64,000 bases of DNA, from contig NZ_ARVW01000001.1 in the NCBI RefSeq assembly GCF_000384315.1, positions 3,596,157 through 3,660,156 of the forward strand. The letters run 5' to 3'. The DNA comes from Amycolatopsis nigrescens CSC17Ta-90 (lineage in GTDB: Bacteria > Actinomycetota > Actinomycetes > Mycobacteriales > Pseudonocardiaceae). A program made the translations under genes and the position numbers. Below are positions 49,297 to 55,944 of the stretch, one piece after another (position 1 is the first letter of the stretch; the number at the start of each line of letters is the position of its first letter). The notes under the pieces were generated by a model, which was not told the origin of the DNA, ran no database searches, and was given only the letters and a program-made list of their open reading frames with translations.

Positions 49297-50202
49297 ATGC
49301 GACCCAAACTATTAGCCCTCGCCCTGTTACCCGCGTTTCTGGCGACAGCTTGCGGCGCTGGTGGCGACGGCACCGACGGTTCGGCCCCGGCGAACCAGAC
49401 CGGCCCGGAGATCCCGGTGGTGGCCAAGGACGACCGGCTGGCGGCCATGGTGCCGGCCGAGTTCAGCGCGGACGGCAAGATCGTGGTCGGCCAGGACCAC
49501 ACCTCGGCACCGGCCGGCTTCCTCGACCCCGGCGGCACCGTGGTCGGCTTCAACGTGGACTTCGCCAAGGCCATCGTGCAGAAGCTGGGCCTGCAGCCCG
49601 AACTGGTCGGCGTCGACTTCCCCGGGATGATCACCGGCCTGGCCGCCGGCAAGTACGAGCTGGTGGTCTCGTCGCTGAACATCACCGCCGAGCGGCTGCA
49701 GACGGTGGACATGGTGTCCTACTACATGGCCGGCACCGGGATGGCCGTGCTCAAGGGCAACCCGGACAAGCTCGGCCCGGCCGAGCTCTGCGGCAAGAAC
49801 GCGGCCGTGCAGAAGGGCACCATCCAGGTGCAGGACCTGCAGAAGCAGTCCGACCAGTGCGTCGGCGCCGGCCGGCCGGCGATCACCCTGCAGCAGTTCC
49901 AGACCCAGACCGACGCGAACCTGGCGCTGACCTCGAAGCGCGCGCAGACCATGCTCGCCGACTCGCCGGTGGTCGACTACATGGCCAAGGAGACCGCGGG
50001 CGCGGTGGAGCGGGTCGGCGACCCCTACGACACCGCGCCGTACGGGGCGGCGGTGTCCAAGGGCAGGCCCGGGTACACCCAGGCCGTCCAAGGTGCGCTG
50101 CAGGCGCTGATCGAGGACGGGACCTACCGCAAGATTCTGGACAAATGGGGCCTGAACCCGGCCGGTGCGCTGGTCAAATCGGAGATCAACCCGCAGCCCT
50201 GA
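49297..50202 (+). CDS. Polar amino-acid ABC transporter substrate-binding lipoprotein (1)
   Basis: 301 residues from ATG 49297. The signal peptide ends in lipobox LATAC. The mature domain is a type II SBP fold of the GlnH/PBPb class (KIVVGQDHTSAPAGFLDPGGTVVGFNVDFAKAIVQKLGL...YELVVSSLNITAERLQTVDMVSYY). It has an insert with a Cys pair (ELCGKNAAVQKG...SDQCVGAG). The C-terminus SEINPQP is shared with the next gene. An inverted repeat follows the stop. Confidence 0.9.
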   Translation: MRPKLLALALLPAFLATACGAGGDGTDGSAPANQTGPEIPVVAKDDRLAAMVPAEFSADGKIVVGQDHTSAPAGFLDPGGTVVGFNVDFAKAIVQKLGLQPELVGVDFPGMITGLAAGKYELVVSSLNITAERLQTVDMVSYYMAGTGMAVLKGNPDKLGPAELCGKNAAVQKGTIQVQDLQKQSDQCVGAGRPAITLQQFQTQTDANLALTSKRAQTMLADSPVVDYMAKETAGAVERVGDPYDTAPYGAAVSKGRPGYTQAVQGALQALIEDGTYRKILDKWGLNPAGALVKSEINPQP

Positions 50203-50211
50203 AGGCCACCG

Positions 50212-50277
50212 TTCGGAGCAGTGCGCACCGCGAAGAAACGGCCCCGTAACCTCTGGATGCTGTGCGCCTGCTCCGAA
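50212..50277 (+). terminator. Imperfect hairpin between the two binding-protein genes
   Basis: TTCGGAGCAG (50212-50221) pairs with CTGCTCCGAA (50268-50277); after a one-base bulge GCGCA (50223-50227) pairs with TGCGC (50263-50267). A 15-pair stem results around a 35-base loop. Without a T-tract it may be an attenuator, a terminator or an mRNA-stabilising end that sets the ratio of the two binding proteins. Confidence 0.45.
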
Positions 50278-50328
50278 GAGTGGCAGGATGCGGGCACTCG
50301 ACCGGTATGAACTACTAGGAGTGACATC

Positions 50329-51261
50329 GTGGCGCGATCCAAACTCAAAGCGCTTGCCTTGCTGCCCGCGTTCGCCCTGACCGGGCTGAGCATGGCGTGC
50401 GGCGCCGGCGGTGACGGTTCGGGCGGTGACGCCGGGTCCCAGCCGGGTGGCCAGGAAGCCGGCCAGCAGATCCCGGCGGCGCAGAAGGACGACAAGCTCG
50501 CCGCGCAGGTGCCCGCCGACGTGAGTGCGGACGGCAAGATCGTGTTCGGCCAGGACCAGAGCTACCCGCCGAACGAGTTCGTCGACGCCGGCGGCAAGGT
50601 GGTCGGCTTTGACGTGGATCTCGGCACCGCGGTGGCGCAGAAGCTCGGCCTGGGGGTCGAGTTCGCCAACGCCAGCTTCGACGGCATCATCGTCGGCCTC
50701 GCCGCGAACAAGTACGAGCTCGCGATGTCCTCGTTCACCATCAACGCCGAACGCCTGCAGACCGTGGACATGGTGTCCTACTACAAGGCCGGCACCTCGC
50801 TCGGCGTGCTCAAGGGCAACCCGGACAAGATCAACCTGGATGACCTCTGCGGCAAGAACGTGGCCGTGCAGAAGGGCACCACCCAGGTCGAGGACCTGCA
50901 GAAGCGCTCGGACACCTGCGTCGGTGCCGGCAAGCCGGTGATCACCATGCAGCAGTTCCAGGCGCAGACCGACGTGAACCTGGCGCTGACCTCGAAGCGC
51001 GCGCAGGCCATGCTGGCCGACTCGCCGGTGGTGGACTACGCGGTGACGCAGACCCAGGGCCAGCTGGAGACCGTCGGTGAGCCCTACGACAGCGCGCCGT
51101 ACGGCATCGCGGTCACCAAGGGCAAGGGCGACTACAGCCAGGCGGTCCAGGGCGCGGTGCAGGCGCTGATCGACGACGGTACGTACAAGAAGATCGTGGA
51201 CAAGTGGAAGCTGAACCCGGTCGGTCTTGTCACCAAGTCGGAAGTCAACCCCCAGCCCTGA
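50329..51261 (+). CDS. Polar amino-acid ABC transporter substrate-binding lipoprotein (2)
   Basis: 310 residues from GTG 50329 (TAGGAG upstream). Lipobox LSMAC is followed by a Gly/Gln-rich linker. The binding domain parallels the preceding gene: KIVFGQDQSYPPNEFVDAGGKVVGFDVDLGTAVAQKLGLGVEF and YELAMSSFTINAERLQTVDMVSYYKAG, with the same Cys pair and ending in SEVNPQP. It is a tandem paralogue, and both probably feed one permease complex. Confidence 0.9.
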   Translation: MARSKLKALALLPAFALTGLSMACGAGGDGSGGDAGSQPGGQEAGQQIPAAQKDDKLAAQVPADVSADGKIVFGQDQSYPPNEFVDAGGKVVGFDVDLGTAVAQKLGLGVEFANASFDGIIVGLAANKYELAMSSFTINAERLQTVDMVSYYKAGTSLGVLKGNPDKINLDDLCGKNVAVQKGTTQVEDLQKRSDTCVGAGKPVITMQQFQAQTDVNLALTSKRAQAMLADSPVVDYAVTQTQGQLETVGEPYDSAPYGIAVTKGKGDYSQAVQGAVQALIDDGTYKKIVDKWKLNPVGLVTKSEVNPQP

Positions 51262-51286
51262 CCGGGCGGAAACACGGAGCTTTCAC

Positions 51287-52252
51287 GTGACCAGTCCATC
51301 GGGGTCACTCGATCCCGCACGCACACCGGAGCCGATCAACGCGGTCCCGGTCCGGCACCCCGGCCGCTGGGTCTCCGGCGTGATCGTGCTCTTCATCGCG
51401 TTCATCGTGGTGCGCAGCATCGTGGTCAACGACAACCTGCAGTGGGACGTCGTCGGTGACTACCTGTTCAACGACCGGGTGCTCAAGGGCCTGACCAACA
51501 CGCTGATCCTGACCGTCATCTCGATGCTGATCGGGGTGGTCGGCGGGGTGCTGCTGGCCATCATGCGGCTGTCCGCGAACCCGCTGATGTCCGGTGCGGC
51601 CGGGGTCTACATCTGGTTCTTCCGCGGCACCCCGCTGATCACCCAGCTGCTGATCTGGAACTTCCTGGCCGCCGCGTACCCGAGGCTGGGCCTCGGCATC
51701 CCGTTCGGCCCGGAGTTCGTCAGCTGGGACACCAACCTGCTGATCTCGCCGTTCATCGCCTCCCTGCTCGGCCTGGGCCTGAACGAGGCCGCGTACATGG
51801 CGGAGATCGTGCGCGGCGGGATCCAGTCGGTGGACGGCGGGCAGCTCGAAGCGGCCAGCGCGCTGGGCATGCGCCGGTCCAAGACGCTGCGCCGGATCGT
51901 GCTGCCGCAGGCGATGCGGGTGATCATCCCGCCCACCGGCAACGAGACCATCGCGATGCTGAAGACCACGTCGCTGGTGGTGGTGATCGGGTACTTCGAG
52001 CTGATGACCGCGGTCCAGCAGATCTACGCGCAGAACTACCAGACCATTCCGCTGCTGCTCACCGCGGCGGCCTGGTACCTGTTCCTGACCTCGATCCTGA
52101 CGCTGATCCAGATACAGATCGAGAAACGATTCGCCCGCGGCAGCACGCACGCGGTGGCAGAGCAGCAGAAGTGGGGTGCGCGGATGCTGGGCTTCCGGTT
52201 CGGCTCCGGTGGCGGTGGACAGGGCGCCGGCGGCGGCGGAGGTGGGGTCTGA
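51287..52252 (+). CDS. Amino-acid ABC transporter permease
   Basis: 321 residues from GTG 51287 (ACGGAG upstream). Five to six membrane helices are present, with the inner-membrane EAA loop [30 protein letters not shown] typical of HisM/GlnP permeases. The last 25 residues are a glycine-rich tail ([18 protein letters not shown]). The stop overlaps the ATPase start by one base (ATGA-type junction). Confidence 0.92.
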   Translation: MTSPSGSLDPARTPEPINAVPVRHPGRWVSGVIVLFIAFIVVRSIVVNDNLQWDVVGDYLFNDRVLKGLTNTLILTVISMLIGVVGGVLLAIMRLSANPLMSGAAGVYIWFFRGTPLITQLLIWNFLAAAYPRLGLGIPFGPEFVSWDTNLLISPFIASLLGLGLNEAAYMAEIVRGGIQSVDGGQLEAASALGMRRSKTLRRIVLPQAMRVIIPPTGNETIAMLKTTSLVVVIGYFELMTAVQQIYAQNYQTIPLLLTAAAWYLFLTSILTLIQIQIEKRFARGSTHAVAEQQKWGARMLGFRFGSGGGGQGAGGGGGGV

Positions 52253-53034
52253 TGTCGACTCCGGTGGTTTCCGCACAGCGGATCTGCAAGAGCTTCGGTG
52301 ATCTCGATGTGCTCAAGGGCATCGACCTCGAGGTGCACGAGCGGGAGGTGCTCTGCCTGATCGGGCCCTCCGGCTCGGGCAAGTCCACTTTGCTGCGCTG
52401 CATCAACAACCTGGAGAAGATCGACGCCGGCCGGCTGTACGTGGACGGCGACCTGATCGGCTACCGGGAACGCGAGGGCAGGCTGTACACCCTCAAAGAC
52501 AGCGAGATTGCCATGCAGCGCAAGGACATCGGCATGGTGTTCCAGCGCTTCAACCTGTTCCCGCACATGACCGCGCTGGAGAACGTGATCGAGGCGCCGG
52601 TGCAGGTGCGCGGGGACAGCAAGGCCGAGGCGAAAAAGCAGGCCCGCGAGCTGCTGGACCGGGTCGGCGTCGGCGACAAGGCGGACGCCTACCCGGCGCA
52701 GCTCTCCGGCGGTCAGCAGCAGCGGGTCGCGATCGCCAGGGCGCTGGCGATGCGGCCCAAGCTGATGCTGTTCGACGAGCCGACCTCGGCGTTGGACCCG
52801 GAGCTGGTCGGGGACGTGCTGGCGGTGATGCGTCAGCTCGCCGAAGAGGGCATGACCATGGTGGTGGTCACGCACGAGATGCAGTTCGCCCGCGAGGTCG
52901 CGGACAAGGTGCTGTTCATGGACGGCGGCGTGGTCGTCGAGCAGGGCCCGCCCGCGCAGGTCATCGGCGACCCGCAGCACGAGCGCACGCAGAGCTTCCT
53001 CGCCCGCGTCCTCAACCCCAACCACCTCGCCTGA
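52252..53034 (+). CDS. Amino-acid ABC transporter ATP-binding protein, GlnQ-like
   Basis: 260 residues. Walker [11 protein letters not shown]-loop [12 protein letters not shown], signature [15 protein letters not shown] and Walker [15 protein letters not shown] are intact, with the H-loop [10 protein letters not shown]. It completes the two-SBP, one-permease, one-ATPase uptake system. A family A palindrome begins two bases after its stop. Confidence 0.94.
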   Translation: MSTPVVSAQRICKSFGDLDVLKGIDLEVHEREVLCLIGPSGSGKSTLLRCINNLEKIDAGRLYVDGDLIGYREREGRLYTLKDSEIAMQRKDIGMVFQRFNLFPHMTALENVIEAPVQVRGDSKAEAKKQARELLDRVGVGDKADAYPAQLSGGQQQRVAIARALAMRPKLMLFDEPTSALDPELVGDVLAVMRQLAEEGMTMVVVTHEMQFAREVADKVLFMDGGVVVEQGPPAQVIGDPQHERTQSFLARVLNPNHLA

Positions 53035-53035
53035 C

Positions 53036-53081
53036 GTCGTGAGTGGAAAGTGTTGCCAGGACAACACTTTCCACTCACGAC
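53036..53081. repeat. Intergenic palindrome, family A copy 3
   Basis: GTCGTGAGTGGAAAGTGTTG (53036-53055) and its exact complement (53062-53081) flank the loop CCAGGA, the same loop as the copy at 6030. The TGA of the convergent gene (53075-53077) lies in the right arm. Confidence 0.92.
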
Positions 53082-53662
53082 CGCTGACCTGCGGAAAGGT
53101 CGGCGAGCTGGTTGAGGTGCTTGAGGAGGTCTCGCTTCGACAGGGCGACGCCCCACCGTTCGATCGAGATGATGCCCTGGCCCTGCCGGATTCCGTCGGG
53201 CGGTGGCCGGTCGCGGTTGTCGAGCGCGACGTAGATGGGGCTTTCCCACTGGAGAAAGGTGGGGTAGCAAGCGGTCCACGAGTCGGTGAGGCCGGGGTAG
53301 GACGTTGGCGTGCTGGCCACCGTGACCACGTGGTGGTAGAGCCACCGGTCGCCGGTGTTGCGCCGCCAGCGCTTCTTCCGCTCGTGCACGTGGAAGACGA
53401 ACCCGCGGTGCTCGCCGAGCAGCTCGAACCGGGTACCGGCCGGCACGGATTGCTCCCACTGGGACGGCCCGTGTCCGGCGCCGGCCTGGCCGTCCTTGAC
53501 CAGCCAGCCGTGCCGCTGGGCGAGCCGCCGAGCCCCCGACGGCCAGAAAAGCCGCCGGGGCAGGCGATAGACGAGCCACCACAGGATCGCGCCGACCACG
53601 ATCGCCCACACGATCCAGCCACCGACGGTCTTCGGCCAGAGAAACAGCATCAAGTAGTCCAT
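53075..53662 (-). CDS. Hypothetical membrane-anchored protein at end of type VII-like operon
   Basis: 195 residues. One N-terminal membrane helix (WIVWAIVVGAILWWLVY) is followed by an Arg-rich juxtamembrane stretch. The soluble part is Trp- and Tyr-rich (RWLYHHVVTVASTPTSYPGLTDSW) and could be a DUF3137-like beta domain. It begins five bases after the 375-residue gene, so it belongs to that operon. Its TGA lies in a palindrome arm. Function unknown. Confidence 0.6.
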   Translation of the reverse strand: MDYLMLFLWPKTVGGWIVWAIVVGAILWWLVYRLPRRLFWPSGARRLAQRHGWLVKDGQAGAGHGPSQWEQSVPAGTRFELLGEHRGFVFHVHERKKRWRRNTGDRWLYHHVVTVASTPTSYPGLTDSWTACYPTFLQWESPIYVALDNRDRPPPDGIRQGQGIISIERWGVALSKRDLLKHLNQLADLSAGQRS

Positions 53663-53667
53663 GGTGG

Positions 53668-54795
53668 TCAGATGTCCAGGTAGCCCTCGGTTTCTTCCTT
53701 GCTTTGGTCGGCGCCGGTCTTGTCGTACTCGTTGGCCTTCTGCTGGTTGCCGATGTTGCGCAGCGGCTTGTCGATCCCGGCGTTCGCCCCGGTACCGAGC
53801 CCCACCTGTGCCGCGGCGGTGTCGGTCACCGCGCCGCCGAGGGACTTGCCGAGGCCGCCCTGTGCGCGCTTGCCGAACTCGCCGCCCTCACCGAGGAACT
53901 TGGTCAGCGGGGTCTTGCCGCCGATGGCGGAGGCCAGGTCCGCGGTCTGGCTCAGCGTCTTCTGGTTGTCCAGCGCCTGCTTGAAGCCGGTGCGCAGGTT
54001 GCCGAGCCGGCCGCGCAGGCTGCGCAGGAAGTCCATGATCTTGTCCAGCAGCTTGCGCAGCTTGGCGATGGTCCTGGTCACCCGGCTGCCGGTGGACACC
54101 GCCCTGGCGGCGGTGGCGGTACCCGCCGCGGCCGTGGAGGCGCCGAACGAGGGCACCGCGGCGGCCAGCGCCGGGATCCAGATCATGATCAGCCAGGTGA
54201 TCAGCTCGGTGAGCAGCGCCTTGATGAAGTCCTCGATGACGGTCATGATCATGCTGGAGGTCTGCAGCATCTGCGCGACCTCACCGGCCTGACCGGCCAC
54301 CCCGTCGATGCCCTTGGCGAACTCGCCGAGTTTCGTACCGGCCGCCTCGGACGCTTCGCCGCCCCAGTTCTGCAGCGAGGACTTGAGGTCCTCCTCGAAC
54401 TTCTCCCGCAGTTTCCCCACGCCTTCACCGATGGCGTTGAAGTTCTCCGCCGCCTGCGACAGGGCCGGCCCGTCACCGCTGACGAAGTGGATCGCGTCCT
54501 CCAGCGGCTGGCAGATGCTGATCAGGAAGCCAAGCCCCTGCCCGACCAGCCAGCCGATCGGGTCGGTCGCGATGCCGAGCGCCGCGCCACCGAGCGACTG
54601 GACGAACCCCGCGCCCTCCGAGGCCAGGTTGGTGATCTCGGAACCGGTGGCCCCGTCTTCGCCGAGTTTCTTGCCCGCGTCGAAGGTCTTCAGCGCGCCA
54701 CCGACCAGCGGAACCGCTTCCTTGGCCTTGTCGCCGGTGTCCTTCTCGCCGGTGGTGATCTTCACGCCGCCGGCTTCGGTCTCTTCTTCCGCCAT
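53668..54795 (-). CDS. WXG100/PPE-like protein of a type VII secretion-type operon
   Basis: 375 residues from ATG 54795 (GAGGAAACC upstream). After an acidic start there are long helices with LISICQPLEDAIHFVSGDG and LQNWGGEASEAAGTKLGEFAKGIDGVAGQAGEVAQML, the latter containing the W-x-G turn of WXG100 proteins. Hydrophobic segments near 190-220 (LLTELITWLIMIWIPALAAAV) could insert into membranes. The C-terminal third is a Gly/Ala-rich tail. It resembles ESX substrates or effectors whose toxic domain is not recognised. Confidence 0.65.
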   Translation of the reverse strand: MAEEETEAGGVKITTGEKDTGDKAKEAVPLVGGALKTFDAGKKLGEDGATGSEITNLASEGAGFVQSLGGAALGIATDPIGWLVGQGLGFLISICQPLEDAIHFVSGDGPALSQAAENFNAIGEGVGKLREKFEEDLKSSLQNWGGEASEAAGTKLGEFAKGIDGVAGQAGEVAQMLQTSSMIMTVIEDFIKALLTELITWLIMIWIPALAAAVPSFGASTAAAGTATAARAVSTGSRVTRTIAKLRKLLDKIMDFLRSLRGRLGNLRTGFKQALDNQKTLSQTADLASAIGGKTPLTKFLGEGGEFGKRAQGGLGKSLGGAVTDTAAAQVGLGTGANAGIDKPLRNIGNQQKANEYDKTGADQSKEETEGYLDI

Positions 54796-54836
54796 GGTTT
54801 CCTCAGTTCCTGTGCGAGCGCCGCCGGCTCTGTCGG

Positions 54837-55157
54837 TTAGGGAGCCTTGATGTCGATCTGCAGGCCGTTGAGCAGCTGCTTGACGCCGTCCTCGTGCTGC
54901 TCGTAGCCGGTCGCCGCGTCCTTGAACTTGTCCGAACCGGACTGCAGCCCCTCCTGCAGGCTGGTGAACATGTCCTTGAGGTCGCCGAGCATGGACGTGT
55001 AGTCCTGCTTGACGAACAGCCCCACCACACCCCAGGACTTGTCGCCGACATCGGCCTTGTCCACCAGCCCCGCGATCTGGCCGGCGGTGCCCTTCTGCTC
55101 GCCGAGCTGCCCCGAGTACTTCCGCAGTTCTTCGGCGTTGACGTCGAACCCGCCCAC
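54837..55157 (-). CDS. EspC/WXG100-like type VII secretion target
   Basis: 106 residues from GTG 55157. The pattern DVNAEELRKYSGQLGEQKGTAGQIAGLVDKADVGDKSWGVVGLFVKQDY followed by a long helix and YEQHEDGVKQLLNGL matches EspC-type (ESX secretion-associated) helical hairpins. It shares one base with the YbaB-like stop and is followed 41 bases later by the larger WXG-like gene. The two probably form a heterodimer for export by an ESX machine not encoded in this window. Confidence 0.7.
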   Translation of the reverse strand: MGGFDVNAEELRKYSGQLGEQKGTAGQIAGLVDKADVGDKSWGVVGLFVKQDYTSMLGDLKDMFTSLQEGLQSGSDKFKDAATGYEQHEDGVKQLLNGLQIDIKAP

Positions 55158-55729
55158 TAGCGATCCTCCTCATCGAACAGGCCCTTCAGGAACTGGTCGC
55201 CAGCCGAGGCGCCCCCGCTCGGCGGTGGCGGCGCCGGGCGGCCCTGGTCCCCGGTCGGCTTCAACATGGACTGCTGTGCGTAGTAGTCCTCGTCGTCCTG
55301 CACCGGTGCCTTCGGTGGCTTGGCTTCCGCCACCTTCGACCGCAGGTCGTCCACGCTGGTTCCGAAAAGTTCAGCCTGGGTTTCGAGCACCTTCTCGCTC
55401 AGTCCCATGCCGCCGCCCATGTGCTCCTCGACGATGGCGGCCTGACGGCGCGCCGATTCGGCGATCGCCTGCTGCAGGGTCGACATCAGGGTGGCGGACA
55501 GCGCCGACGCCCCCTGCTTCAGCGCGTCCTCGGTCACCCGGATGTCGGTGATCGCGCCGCCGGAGCCGGCGACCACGGTGACCGACCGGTCGGCGGAGGT
55601 GGCCGTGGCCTCGAGCCCGCTCAGCTCGGTCTGCATCTTGCCGGCGTCGCCGAGGCTGTCGTCGAGCCGATGGATCTTCGATTGGAACTTCTCGAACTCG
55701 GCGACGAGCCGGTCGAACTCAGCCGACAT
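55157..55729 (-). CDS. YbaB/EbfC-family DNA-binding protein
   Basis: 190 residues from ATG 55729 with GGGAGGGA upstream. The N-terminal 110 residues have the YbaB fold (FEKFQSKIHRLDDSL...VTVVAGSGGAITDIRVTEDALKQG...LSATLMSTLQQAIAESARRQAAIVEEHMG). The C-terminal 60 residues are Pro/Gly-rich and disordered. Such YbaB paralogues head many actinobacterial ESX-like operons, unlike the dnaX-recR YbaB. Three 10-base repeats lie directly upstream. Confidence 0.8.
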   Translation of the reverse strand: MSAEFDRLVAEFEKFQSKIHRLDDSLGDAGKMQTELSGLEATATSADRSVTVVAGSGGAITDIRVTEDALKQGASALSATLMSTLQQAIAESARRQAAIVEEHMGGGMGLSEKVLETQAELFGTSVDDLRSKVAEAKPPKAPVQDDEDYYAQQSMLKPTGDQGRPAPPPPSGGASAGDQFLKGLFDEEDR

Positions 55730-55739
55730 GGTCCCTCCC

Positions 55740-55769
55740 GGACAGTGCTGGACAGTGTTGGACAAAGAC
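55740..55769. repeat. Three 10-base direct repeats upstream of the YbaB-like gene
   Basis: GGACAGTGCT, GGACAGTGTT and GGACAAAGAC follow one another without gaps, in phase with one helical turn. They start two bases before the ribosome site of the operon (on the minus strand). They may bind a regulator, possibly the YbaB-like protein itself. Confidence 0.55.
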
Positions 55770-55944
55770 GGTGTTTCGCCTATCGGACGTCCCGATCATG
55801 CCGCACGCTCCGAAGCCCGCGTGGAGGGTTCGGTGAATTCGCCGCTGTAGGAACTTCTGCCGTCCCGGCCGCGTCCGATCACCGCCTGTACTGGGGCAGG
55901 ATCGATACCGCAGGACGCGTACCGAGCTGGAGGAGAACCGCCCG

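Noticed and set aside
55740..55769. CRISPR-like array
   Set aside because: Only three contiguous 10-base units without spacers, and no cas genes are present.
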